Shown here piece after piece: positions 1 through 6,900 of a stretch of DNA of 12,116 bases. The translations under genes were made by a program, and so were the position numbers. The stretch spans positions 1-12,116 of the forward strand of contig JAISQX010000144.1 in assembly GCA_031273965.1 (NCBI GenBank), given 5' to 3'. The notes under the pieces are model-generated. The model had not been told where the DNA came from. It ran no database searches and was given only the letters and a program-made list of their open reading frames with translations. Numbering within the stretch: the first letter of the stretch is position 1; each line of letters starts with the position of its first letter. Source of the stretch: Clostridiales bacterium. GTDB lineage: Bacteria > Bacillota > Clostridia > Christensenellales > JAISNN01.

Positions 1-888
1 CTATTTACCGGCGGCTTCGGTCTGCATTACGGTTTGGAAAAACTCGGCGCGGCGGTTGTTCCGGCGTCGTCGGGAAACTCGGAAAGGCAGCTTATGCTGT
101 TAAAGGATTTTGGAGTGACGGCTATGGTAAGCACGCCGTCGTACGCGTTGTATTTGGGAGAATTGTCCGAGAGGCTCGGATATAAAAAAAGTGATTTTAA
201 ATTAAAAACGGGATTATTCGGCTCTGAAGCAAGTACGCCCGAGATGATGAAGCTGATAGAAGAGAAGCTGGGATTGCGTCCGACGAATAACTACGGATTA
301 TCTGAAATAGTCGGGCCGGGCGTTTCGGGAGACTGTCTGGAAGATTGCGGAATGCATATAAACGAGGATCATTTTTATCCCGAAATTATCGACGGAGAGA
401 CCGAAAAGGTTCTCGGCGAGGGAGAGAGCGGAGAATTGGTTTTGACTACGTTGACAAAGGAAGGGCTGCCGATTTTGCGCTACAAAACAAAGGACATCAC
501 AAAATTATTTTATGAGCCGTGCAAATGCGGCAGAACGACCGCGAGAATGGACAGAATAATGGGGCGCACCGACGATATGCTAAAGATTCGCGGCGTAAAC
601 GTCTTTCCGTCGCAGATAGAGAGCGTTCTTATGGCGATGGAAGAGGTTGCGGGGCATTATGAAATAATCGTAAAAAGGGAAAATTTTATGGATATTTTGG
701 AAGTGCACGTCGAATTGAAAGATGCGTCGCTTCTGGAAAATTACGCCAATCTTGAGAAGCTAAGGGTCAAAATACACCATAATTTAAAAACTGTACTGCA
801 AATTGACACGGTTATAAAGCTTGTCGAACCGCTCACGTTAAAGAGATATGAGGGAAAAGCCAAACGCGTGACGGACTTGCGTTCATAA
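1..888 (+). CDS. paaK: Phenylacetate-CoA ligase (AMP-forming), 5'-truncated by window edge
   Basis: This is the C-terminal 295 residues of an adenylate-forming arylacetate-CoA ligase, which activates phenylacetate or related aryl acids with ATP and CoA in the cytoplasm. The frame is open from base 1, and its first residues (LFTGG) align with residue 138 of the complete paralogue at 3618-4922, so about 137 residues, including the SSGTTGK nucleotide loop, lie outside the window. Visible family motifs are YGLSEI, a CxCGR pair, GRTDDM, RGVNVFPSQIE and the C-terminal EGKA containing the expected catalytic lysine. An internal ATG at 34 is not the real start. It differs from the downstream paralogue around the substrate side: SEASTPEMM replaces AEPWSDNMR and NNYGLSE replaces DIYGLSE. 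This suggests different aryl-acid preference (inference). It is followed 205 bp later by iorA. Family assignment is secure; the substrate is unknown. Confidence 0.93.
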   Translation, partial: LFTGGFGLHYGLEKLGAAVVPASSGNSERQLMLLKDFGVTAMVSTPSYALYLGELSERLGYKKSDFKLKTGLFGSEASTPEMMKLIEEKLGLRPTNNYGLSEIVGPGVSGDCLEDCGMHINEDHFYPEIIDGETEKVLGEGESGELVLTTLTKEGLPILRYKTKDITKLFYEPCKCGRTTARMDRIMGRTDDMLKIRGVNVFPSQIESVLMAMEEVAGHYEIIVKRENFMDILEVHVELKDASLLENYANLEKLRVKIHHNLKTVLQIDTVIKLVEPLTLKRYEGKAKRVTDLRS

Positions 889-1015
889 GGCATCGGGGGA
901 TGTACCCGTAAGCCGGCGGTTCCATTTGAGAGCCATAGATAATATATATTAAAAACATAAATTAAAAAAAAGAATAATCAAAATTAAAAGCGTTAAAAGG
1001 GTTTTAGGGGAAAAA

Positions 1016-1044
1016 TTGTTAAAAAATTCCCTTCCGGTTTTATA
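1016..1044 (+). promoter_or_regulatory. Candidate promoter in the iorA leader
   Basis: TTGTTA at 1016-1021 is followed by TTTATA at 1039-1044 with 17 bp spacing; TATAAA at 1041-1046 is an alternative with 19 bp. It lies about 50 bp before the iorA start, in an AT-rich 205-bp gap. The gap also holds a short inverted repeat, AAGGGTT (about 998-1004) with AACCCTT (1058-1064), enclosing GGGAA/TTCCC arms, so the promoter sits within potential secondary structure. Match to consensus is only moderate. The gap could instead be read through from the upstream paaK. Confidence 0.25.
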
Positions 1045-1093
1045 AAAAGCCTTGTCGAACCCTTAAGCGCATTGATAAAAAACGAGGATATAG

Positions 1094-2830
1094 ATGAGAG
1101 AATTAATGCTTGGGAACGCCGCGATAGCCCGCGGCGCTTACGAGGCGGGGGTAAAAGTCGCCACGGCTTATCCGGGTACGCCGAGTACGGAGATTACGGA
1201 AATAATATCGGGGTATGAAGAGGTATATTCCGAATGGTCGCCGAACGAAAAAGTCGCGTTTGAGGCGGCTTTGGGCGCGTCGATGGCGGGCGCGAGAGCG
1301 CTTGTATGTATGAAGCACGTGGGGCTTAATGTCGCCGCCGATCCGTTGTTTACGGCGTCGTATACGGGAGTGGGCGGCGGACTTGTCGCCGTGGTAGCCG
1401 ACGATCCGGGCATGTTTTCTTCTCAAAACGAGCAAGATACGCGTTTTTATGCGCGCGCGGCGCATGTTCCGATTATTGAGCCTTCGGACAGCGCCGAAGC
1501 GAAAGATTTTACAAAGCTTGCGTTCGAATTATCCGAGAAATACGATACGCCCGTAATTCTTAGAACGACGACGCGTCTTGCGCACGGTCAAAGCTTTGTA
1601 AAAATCGAGCCGAGGACGGAGCGCGAGTTAGTGACTTATGTAAAAAATCCCGCCAAATATGTGATGATGCCGTCGAACGCGAAGCTTAGGCACATTGTTG
1701 TGGAGCGGCGCATGGATAAACTTGCGGATGATTGCGGCGAGTTATCTATAAACGGGATTGAATACAACGACAAAAAACTCGGAATTGTTTGTTCTGGAAT
1801 AGTCTATCAATACGTAAAAGAAGCTTATCCTTCGGCTTCGGTTCTAAAACTTGGAATGGTTTATCCGCTTCCGTTAAAACTCATAAGGGATTTCGCGGCA
1901 AATGTCGGAGAGGTCATAGTAATAGAAGAGCTTGAGCCTTTTATAGAAAATCAATTAAAAGCTAACGGGATTGCTTGTCGGGGTAAGGAAATTTTTTCAA
2001 AGCAGGGCGAATTGTCGGTAAATATTATAAAGAAAGCCTTTTTTGGAGCAAGTATGCCCGAAAGCGAAGGAGATATACGTCTTCCCGCGCGTCCTCCCGT
2101 TTTGTGCGCCGGGTGTCCGCATAGGGGTGTGTTTTACGTGCTAAATAAGCTAAGGACTACCGTCTGCGGAGATATCGGCTGTTATACGCTTGGGGCTATG
2201 CCGCCTCTAAACGCCGTGGACAGCGTCGTTTGTATGGGCGCGGGAATAGGTATGGCGCACGGTTTTTTAAAGGCGTCGCCGCAGACAAAGAATATTGTCG
2301 CCGTTATAGGCGATTCGACGTTTATACATAGCGGAATAACCGGTCTTATAGACAGCGTTTATAACAAGAGCGGAACGACTGTGATAATTTTGGACAACTC
2401 CACAACCGGAATGACGGGGCATCAAAATCATCCCGCGACGGGCAAAACCATAAGGGAAGAGGATACGGTAAGGGTCGATATCGAGGCGATTTGCCGCGCT
2501 TGCGGGGTAAGGCGCGTCGTCACGATTGCCGCAGACGATCTCGTCGGTCTTGAACGGGCGGTAAAAGAGGAGACAAGCATAGAGGAAACGTCGGTAATTA
2601 TCGCGCGTAAGCCATGCGAGCTTATAGTCAAAGGTCAAAAAAAGCCGTATCGTATAATAGAGAAAAACTGTAAAAGGTGCAGGGCATGTCTAAAGATAGG
2701 CTGTCCCGCCATTTCTTGTACGGACGGAAAGATGGTAATAAAATCCGAAATGTGCGTGGGTTGCGGGCTATGCGAAAAGCTTTGCGGATTTGGGGCTATA
2801 GGGGTGATGGAGGCGAACGAATTATTATGA
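1094..2830 (+). CDS. iorA: Indolepyruvate:ferredoxin oxidoreductase, alpha subunit
   Basis: IorA is the thiamine-diphosphate and iron-sulfur subunit of the enzyme that converts arylpyruvates plus CoA to arylacetyl-CoA, CO2 and reduced ferredoxin in anaerobes. The 578-residue length is close to full for the family. The N-terminal pyrimidine-binding half shows YPGTPSTE (about residues 26-33) and SPNEKVAFEAA. A CAGCPHRG cysteine motif lies at 338-345. The TPP motif runs from GDS at 406-408 to N435. The C-terminus is a two-cluster ferredoxin domain: C526, C529, C532, C537 followed by P, then C554, C557, C560, C564. The second cluster ends CG rather than the usual CP. The start at ATG 1094 is supported by GAGG at 1084-1087, six bases upstream. 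The stop overlaps the iorB start in ATGA. It should act as a complex with IorB; the flanking paaK genes supply or consume the arylacetyl-CoA. Function by family is firm; the direction in vivo is open. Confidence 0.96.
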   Translation: MRELMLGNAAIARGAYEAGVKVATAYPGTPSTEITEIISGYEEVYSEWSPNEKVAFEAALGASMAGARALVCMKHVGLNVAADPLFTASYTGVGGGLVAVVADDPGMFSSQNEQDTRFYARAAHVPIIEPSDSAEAKDFTKLAFELSEKYDTPVILRTTTRLAHGQSFVKIEPRTERELVTYVKNPAKYVMMPSNAKLRHIVVERRMDKLADDCGELSINGIEYNDKKLGIVCSGIVYQYVKEAYPSASVLKLGMVYPLPLKLIRDFAANVGEVIVIEELEPFIENQLKANGIACRGKEIFSKQGELSVNIIKKAFFGASMPESEGDIRLPARPPVLCAGCPHRGVFYVLNKLRTTVCGDIGCYTLGAMPPLNAVDSVVCMGAGIGMAHGFLKASPQTKNIVAVIGDSTFIHSGITGLIDSVYNKSGTTVIILDNSTTGMTGHQNHPATGKTIREEDTVRVDIEAICRACGVRRVVTIAADDLVGLERAVKEETSIEETSVIIARKPCELIVKGQKKPYRIIEKNCKRCRACLKIGCPAISCTDGKMVIKSEMCVGCGLCEKLCGFGAIGVMEANELL

Positions 2831-3390
2831 ATATATTGATAGTCGGGGTAGGCGGACAAGGGACGCTGCTTGCAAGCAGAATACTCGGCAATCTTGCGGC
2901 GGTGTCGGGATACGATTGCAAACTCAACGAGGTGCACGGTATGGCGCAGAGAGGCGGTAGTGTCGTGACGCACGTAAAGATGGCAGACAAGGTTTTTTCT
3001 CCGGTGATAGCCGAGGGCGACGCCGATTTTATATTGGGGTTTGAAATACTTGAAGCTTTTAGATATAGGCATTTTTTGAAGAAAGGCGGAACTATCATCG
3101 TCAATATACAGGAGATTATGCCGATGCCCGTGGTAATCGGGGCGGCGGAATATCCAAAAAATCTTGCGGAAATTTTGAAATCGGAAAACAACGCCGCGGC
3201 GGTGGACGCGTATTCTCTTGCGCTTTCGGCGGGGAATGTAAAGACGGTCAATACCGTTATACTGGGATATTTCGCAAAAAAAGCCGGAATACCTTATGCC
3301 GATATGGAAAAAGCTCTCGGCTTGTCCGTAAAGCCGAAGCTCTTAGATATAAACAAAACGGCGTTGAAATACGGATATGCGTTGGACTAA
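2827..3390 (+). CDS. iorB: Indolepyruvate:ferredoxin oxidoreductase, beta subunit
   Basis: IorB is the gamma-type subunit domain that pairs with IorA and helps bind CoA/ferredoxin partners in the 2-oxoacid:ferredoxin oxidoreductase family. The product is 187 residues, a normal length. It opens with MNILIVGVGGQGTLLASRIL, a glycine-rich nucleotide-binding-like motif with the family GVGGQG, followed by EVHGMAQRGGSVVTHV, another hallmark. The frame stays open 150 bp further upstream, but that extension only reads across the iorA ferredoxin domain, so the start is ATG 2827. It is reached through the ATGA overlap with iorA and a GGAGG at 2809-2813, which is 13 bases away, longer than usual; translational coupling to iorA is likely. 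It is the last gene before a 227-bp gap preceding the second paaK. Confidence 0.95.
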   Translation: MNILIVGVGGQGTLLASRILGNLAAVSGYDCKLNEVHGMAQRGGSVVTHVKMADKVFSPVIAEGDADFILGFEILEAFRYRHFLKKGGTIIVNIQEIMPMPVVIGAAEYPKNLAEILKSENNAAAVDAYSLALSAGNVKTVNTVILGYFAKKAGIPYADMEKALGLSVKPKLLDINKTALKYGYALD

Positions 3391-3617
3391 TATGAATTAA
3401 AAAGATAGAATTATCCTTAGGCGTACGGATGCAAAAGAACGCTTGAGCATAAACAAATCTTAATGACGATATACGACGACTTAAGATTCGAATGGGAAAT
3501 ACCAAATTTATAAAGGTTTTGAAAGGATTTGCGAAAGCGTCAAAAAAAACGGGTTCTCGGAAAAATTATGGCGAAGCTCGTAATTAAAGAAATCCTTACA
3601 AAAAAGAGAGGCGAGTT
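3391..3617 (+). other. Intergenic gap between iorB and paaK
   Basis: I see no conserved gene, RNA or convincing terminator in these 227 bases. Two very small open frames occur: a 16-codon one at 3463-3513, and a 17-codon one at 3568-3621 whose TGA overlaps the paaK ATG. Neither has a clear ribosome-binding site. The paaK ribosome-binding site (GAGAGG, 3606-3611) lies at the end. No strong sigma-A promoter was found, only weak TTGAGC and TTGAAA hexamers without good -10 partners. Confidence 0.6.
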
Positions 3618-4922
3618 ATGAAGTATTACAACAAAAAAATCGAATGTATGGACAGAAAAAGTCTAAAAGAGTTACAAAGCCGCCGCCTTGTAAATCTTGT
3701 CGAATTTGTCTATAAAAATATGCCCGCATATAAGGCAAAGATGGACGCCGTCGGATTATTGCCGTCCCATATAAAGGGCATCGACGATATATCCAAACTG
3801 CCTTTTATGACAAAACAGGACTTGAGGGACAATTATCCTTTCGGTCTGTTTGCGTCAAAAAAACGGGACATTATAAGGGTTCACGCTTCAAGCGGAACGA
3901 CGGGTAAGCTGACGGTGGTAGGCTATACGAAGCGCGATATCGACGATTGGGCGGAGTGTTGCGCGCGTTCTTTGGTGATGGCGGGCATGAGCGGGGATTC
4001 CGTCGTGCACGTGGCTTACGGATACGGACTTTTTACGGGCGGATTGGGAATGCATTACGGAGCCGAGAAGCTGGGAGCGATGACGGTTCCGGCGTCCGGC
4101 GGAAATACCGCGAGACAAATATTATTACTAAAGGACTTCGGCGCCGATTCTCTATGCTGTACGCCGTCGTATGCCTTGTATATCGCCGATGAAATGGAAA
4201 AAATGGGCGTGAAAAAAGAGGAATTAAATTTGAAAGCGGGACTTTTCGGAGCCGAACCTTGGTCGGATAATATGCGAATAGAGATAGAAAACCGTTTGGG
4301 TATAAAGGCTTACGACATTTATGGGTTGAGCGAAATTTCCGGGCCGGGAGTCGCGATGGATTGTTGTATGCAGAACGGAAAACATGTGTTTGAAGATTTG
4401 TTTTTCCCCGAAATCATCGATAAAGAAACATTGGAACCTAAAGGGTACGGAGAGGAAGGAGAATTGGTCTTTACGACTTTGAACAAGCAGGGCATGCCTC
4501 TCATAAGGTATCGCACGAGGGATATATGCACTCTTACGGACGCGCCGTGCGCCTGTGGCAGAACGCTGGTTCGTATGACTCGGGTATTCGGGCGCACCGA
4601 CGATATGCTGATAATTAGAGGAGTCAATGTTTTTCCGTCGCAAATTGAGTCTGTGCTAATGAACAGCGACGAGTCTATAGCTCCGCATTATTTTATAACC
4701 GTCGACAGGGTGAACATGCAGGATACTATAGAGATTAAAGTCGAGGTAAATGAAAAAATCTTTTCCGACGAGGTTAAGGAGCTTGAAAATTTAAAGAAAA
4801 AGCTTGAGCATGACCTATTCACTATGATAGGCATAAACGCGACGGTCAAATTGGTTTCGCCCAATACGCTTCCGCGCAGCGAGGGAAAAGCCAGGCGAGT
4901 CGAGGACTTGAGAACCCTGTAG
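3618..4922 (+). CDS. paaK: Phenylacetate-CoA ligase (AMP-forming)
   Basis: This complete 434-residue adenylating enzyme forms arylacetyl-CoA from an aryl acid, ATP and CoA; in fermenters the reaction may be linked to arylacetyl-CoA made by IorAB. The phosphate-binding loop SSGTTGK is at 91-97, YGLSE at 235-239, GRTDD at 325-329, followed by RGVNVFPSQIES at the hinge to the C-terminal domain. EGKA ends near 425 and contains the catalytic lysine K424. A CxCGR pair precedes the hinge. The start ATG 3618 has GAGAGG six bases upstream, and the N-terminus is of family type. It is a diverged paralogue of the truncated gene at 1-888; the two bracket iorAB. An ACT-domain gene follows 65 bp downstream, a partnership common in anaerobes. 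The exact substrate (phenyl-, indolyl- or hydroxyphenylacetate) cannot be told from the sequence. Confidence 0.96.
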   Translation: MKYYNKKIECMDRKSLKELQSRRLVNLVEFVYKNMPAYKAKMDAVGLLPSHIKGIDDISKLPFMTKQDLRDNYPFGLFASKKRDIIRVHASSGTTGKLTVVGYTKRDIDDWAECCARSLVMAGMSGDSVVHVAYGYGLFTGGLGMHYGAEKLGAMTVPASGGNTARQILLLKDFGADSLCCTPSYALYIADEMEKMGVKKEELNLKAGLFGAEPWSDNMRIEIENRLGIKAYDIYGLSEISGPGVAMDCCMQNGKHVFEDLFFPEIIDKETLEPKGYGEEGELVFTTLNKQGMPLIRYRTRDICTLTDAPCACGRTLVRMTRVFGRTDDMLIIRGVNVFPSQIESVLMNSDESIAPHYFITVDRVNMQDTIEIKVEVNEKIFSDEVKELENLKKKLEHDLFTMIGINATVKLVSPNTLPRSEGKARRVEDLRTL

Positions 4923-4931
4923 ACTTTTTTC

Positions 4932-4961
4932 ATGACAAATAAGAAAAAATAAGGCTATAAA
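4932..4961 (+). promoter_or_regulatory. Candidate sigma-A promoter for the ACT-domain gene
   Basis: ATGACA at 4932-4937 (five of six to consensus) is followed after 18 bp by TATAAA at 4956-4961 (five of six). It lies in the 65-bp gap after paaK and would give a leader of roughly 20 bases carrying the GGAGG at 4974-4978. Readthrough from paaK is equally possible, so the site may be a secondary promoter or chance in AT-rich DNA. Confidence 0.35.
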
Positions 4962-4987
4962 AAATATTTTTATGGAGGCGGACAATT

Positions 4988-5404
4988 ATGACGGTAAATC
5001 AAATAGCGGTTTTTTTGGAAAACAAAAAAGGAAGGCTGAGCGAGATGACAAAGGTGTTGGGAGACGCCGGAATAGATCTTGTCGCGCTGACGATTGCGGA
5101 CACAAACGAGTTCGGTATAGTGCGCTTTGTGACCAAAGACAACGAAAAAGTATTGCGCGTACTAAAGGATAACGGTTATACCGCGACGAAGACCGAGCTT
5201 TTGGGGGTGGAGGTTTCCGACGTTCCGGGCGGATTGCACGAGGTTCTCAAAGTCCTCGGGGAAAACGACGTGGAGATAGAATATCTTTATTCGTTCGCAA
5301 GAACGCATCTTCAAAAGGCGGTAATACTCTTTAAGGTCAACGACACGAATAAAGCTTTGATTGTTTTAAAAGAAAACGGGATAAACTTAATTTCTGCGAT
5401 ATGA
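4988..5404 (+). CDS. Tandem ACT-domain protein of the paaK/ior cluster
   Basis: The 138-residue product consists of two ACT domains and nothing else: about residues 3-66, starting NQIAVFLENKKGRLSEM, and about 71-138, starting VEVSDVPGGLHEVLKVL. ACT domains usually bind small ligands such as amino acids at subunit interfaces. Stand-alone tandem ACT proteins next to paaK and ior genes are recurrent in anaerobes, and a sensor or allosteric partner role for aromatic amino acids or aryl-CoA metabolism is an inference. No DNA-binding or catalytic domain is visible, so it probably acts by binding another protein. The start ATG 4988 has GGAGG nine bases upstream. It is the last gene of the aryl-acid cluster; the next gene, tsaE, has its own promoter 220 bp on. 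Confidence 0.9.
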   Translation: MTVNQIAVFLENKKGRLSEMTKVLGDAGIDLVALTIADTNEFGIVRFVTKDNEKVLRVLKDNGYTATKTELLGVEVSDVPGGLHEVLKVLGENDVEIEYLYSFARTHLQKAVILFKVNDTNKALIVLKENGINLISAI

Positions 5405-5552
5405 TATTCGCGATAAATAGATAGGCGGAGTAGTTTTCGGGGCGGTTTTTGTGTTTGTACGGGCATTTTTCAATACTCATAGTCGCGCTATGCATAAAAA
5501 AAATAATGGCGACCGACTTAAAAAAGGTTGAAAAGCAGTTTGTTTTAATTCG

Positions 5553-5609
5553 CATCATTATTCGGGGCAAACGCATTTTTATGCGTTTGCCCCGCGGCGT
5601 CATCATTAT
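5553..5609. repeat. Perfect 14-bp-stem hairpin flanked by 9-bp direct repeats
   Basis: CGGGGCAAACGCAT (5563-5576) and its exact complement (5581-5594) form a 14-bp stem with a TTTT loop. The hairpin is bracketed by direct copies of CATCATTAT at 5553-5561 and 5601-5609. There is no T-tract after the stem on either strand, so it is not a canonical intrinsic terminator, although it may still end transcription from the ACT gene or act as a barrier. The direct repeats resemble a target-site duplication around a roughly 39-bp insert, which is an inference. It lies just before the tsaE promoter. Confidence 0.75.
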
Positions 5610-5624
5610 CTAAAACAAAAATAA

Positions 5625-5653
5625 TTGACAATAAAAGCATTGTCTGATATAAT
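5625..5653 (+). promoter_or_regulatory. Full-consensus sigma-A promoter of tsaE
   Basis: TTGACA at 5625-5630 and TATAAT at 5648-5653 are both perfect, with the optimal 17-bp spacer. A TG at 5645-5646 adds an extended -10. Counting the -10 end as position -7 puts +1 at 5660, the A of the tsaE ATG. The promoter therefore predicts a leaderless or nearly leaderless transcript, consistent with the absence of any Shine-Dalgarno sequence between the -10 and the ATG. Confidence 0.88.
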
Positions 5654-5659
5654 GAATCC

Positions 5660-6082
5660 ATGTTTTTAGAGGTTATTTCAAATTCCGTGGAAGAGACTTT
5701 AATTATAGCCAAAACCCTTACAAAGACCCTTTGTAAGGGTGATATTATATTACTCAACGGCGATTTGGGAGCCGGAAAAACACATTTTGCCAAAGGTATA
5801 GCCATAGGGCTGGATATCAAAGATACCGTTACGAGTCCGACGTTTACGATAATGAACGTGTATTACGGCGGGTCGATTCCGTTTTTTCATATCGATATGT
5901 ATCGCACGGAGAGCGAAGACGAAGTATACGAACTGGGGCTTGAAGAGTATATATACGGCAACGAGGGAATAACCGCTATCGAATGGAACAAATATAAGGA
6001 CTTTAAGAATCAAAGGGTATTTGAGATAAATATACGACGGTTGGACGACGAGAAACGCGCCATAACTATCGGACGAAGATAG
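5660..6082 (+). CDS. tsaE: tRNA t6A biosynthesis ATPase TsaE
   Basis: TsaE is the small ATPase that drives turnover of the TsaB-TsaD complex making N6-threonylcarbamoyladenosine at position 37 of ANN-decoding tRNAs. The 140-residue protein has a normal length. Walker A is GDLGAGKT at 34-41, the family SPTF is at 59-62, HIDMYR is at 77-82 with the expected aspartate D79, and IEW is at 107-109, here followed by NKY. The N-terminus (ISNSVEET) matches family starts, so ATG 5660 is preferred even though no ribosome-binding site precedes it; the promoter implies leaderless translation. A strong hairpin lies within codons 19-27. The usual neighbours tsaB, rimI and tsaD are not here; rsmE follows after 50 bp. 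Confidence 0.95.
   Translation: MFLEVISNSVEETLIIAKTLTKTLCKGDIILLNGDLGAGKTHFAKGIAIGLDIKDTVTSPTFTIMNVYYGGSIPFFHIDMYRTESEDEVYELGLEEYIYGNEGITAIEWNKYKDFKNQRVFEINIRRLDDEKRAITIGRR
5714..5740. repeat. Perfect 12-bp inverted repeat inside early tsaE
   Basis: ACCCTTACAAAG (5714-5725), a three-base ACC spacer and the exact complement (5729-5740) make a 12-bp stem within tsaE codons 19-27, about 55-81 bases after the predicted transcription start. The encoded residues (TLTKTLCKG) are not a known motif, and that stretch is not catalytic. It could be an operator, an mRNA hairpin affecting translation or elongation, or chance favoured by the near-repeat ACC CTT ACA AAG ACC CTT. Confidence 0.8.
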
Positions 6083-6132
6083 TCGTTTTTAATAAGCCTC
6101 AAAGTTTATGAGCATACTCGATAAAGAATGAA

Positions 6133-6873
6133 ATGGAAATAAGAAGATTTTTTATACCGCAAAAAAATATTGACGCAAAAAATAACGAAGCCGTTGTTGA
6201 CAACGGCGAGTTTTATCATATAACTAAAGTTCTTCGTCTGAAAAAAGGTTACAAAATAATACTTTGCACGGGCGACGGGCGGGATTATCGTGCCGAGATT
6301 ACCGACGTTCACGAAGATTTTTTGCGAACGCGCATAGAGGGTTTTTCGGACAACGTCGCGGATTTGCCTTTCTTACTTACTATGCTTCAAGCGGTACCCG
6401 CAAAAGATAAGTTGGATATAATAGTTCAAAAAGCGGCGGAGACCGGAGTAAGTCGGTTTGTTCCGTTTTTTTGCGCGTATACCGAGGAAAGAGATATAAA
6501 TCTTCCGCGTCTTGAAAAAATAGCCAAAGAGGCGGCGAGGCAGTGCGGCGGCGGCAGACTTATGCGGATAGAAAGGCCTATGAGCTTCGGAGAAGCCATA
6601 GACATAGCGGGACAATCGGCATTGAAAATAATGGCTTACGAAAATGAAAGAACTACTCGGATATTGTCTTTAAAAGACGATTTCAAAACCGCCGACTTCT
6701 CGGCTTCCTTTATTATCGGCGCCGAAGGCGGTTTTTGCGACGATGAATACGAGTATGCAAAAAAAACGGGCATAACGCCCGTAACGTTGGGGAAAAGAAT
6801 ATTGAGATGCGAAACGGCGGGGATAGCCGTCGCCGCGATAATACGCGAGGCATACAATCTTTATCGCGAATGA
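6133..6873 (+). CDS. rsmE: 16S rRNA (uracil1498-N3)-methyltransferase
   Basis: RsmE methylates U1498 of 16S rRNA in the decoding region using S-adenosylmethionine. The 246-residue product has the N-terminal PUA-like domain (RRFFIPQ, then HITKVLRLKKG at about 29-39) and the C-terminal SPOUT knot. Signature elements are QKAAETGV at 99-106, IIGAEGGF at 194-201 (the family usually has GPEGGF; proline is replaced by alanine) and LGKRILRCETAG at 219-230. ATG 6133 is chosen because the product begins as other family members do; no good Shine-Dalgarno is visible, only AAAGAA. It follows tsaE by 50 bp and probably shares its transcript. In many Clostridia it lies next to prmA and mtaB; prmA is absent here and mtaB is separated by a repeat element. 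Confidence 0.95.
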   Translation: MEIRRFFIPQKNIDAKNNEAVVDNGEFYHITKVLRLKKGYKIILCTGDGRDYRAEITDVHEDFLRTRIEGFSDNVADLPFLLTMLQAVPAKDKLDIIVQKAAETGVSRFVPFFCAYTEERDINLPRLEKIAKEAARQCGGGRLMRIERPMSFGEAIDIAGQSALKIMAYENERTTRILSLKDDFKTADFSASFIIGAEGGFCDDEYEYAKKTGITPVTLGKRILRCETAGIAVAAIIREAYNLYRE

Positions 6874-6900
6874 AAGCGCGTCAAGCGGGTATTATACTCC

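Noticed and set aside
34..888. paaK-like protein starting at ATG 34
   Set aside because: The frame is open back to base 1 and aligns with the complete paralogue there, so the gene is cut by the window and ATG 34 is internal.
1103..1465. Minus-strand open frames opposite iorA, and similar ones opposite most genes
   Set aside because: Arginine- or serine-rich products with no motifs, fully explained as complements of well-recognised coding sequence.
2677..2826. N-terminal extension of iorB
   Set aside because: These 50 codons read across the conserved ferredoxin cysteines of iorA in another frame; the family start MNILIVGVGGQG is at 2827.
3463..3513. Sixteen-codon frame in the iorB-paaK gap
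   Set aside because: No ribosome-binding site, no recognisable product and no relation to the neighbouring starts.
4972..5172. Small + strand frame beginning before the ACT gene
   Set aside because: It overlaps the GGAGG and the start of the tandem ACT gene in another frame; the product is low-complexity and charged.
5337..5606. Minus-strand 89-residue open frame downstream of the ACT gene
   Set aside because: It is built from the complement of the ACT gene end, an AT-rich spacer and the hairpin at 5563-5594; no family features or ribosome-binding site are present. The short CATAG-TCGCG-CTATG repeat (5478-5492) inside it also seemed too small to call.
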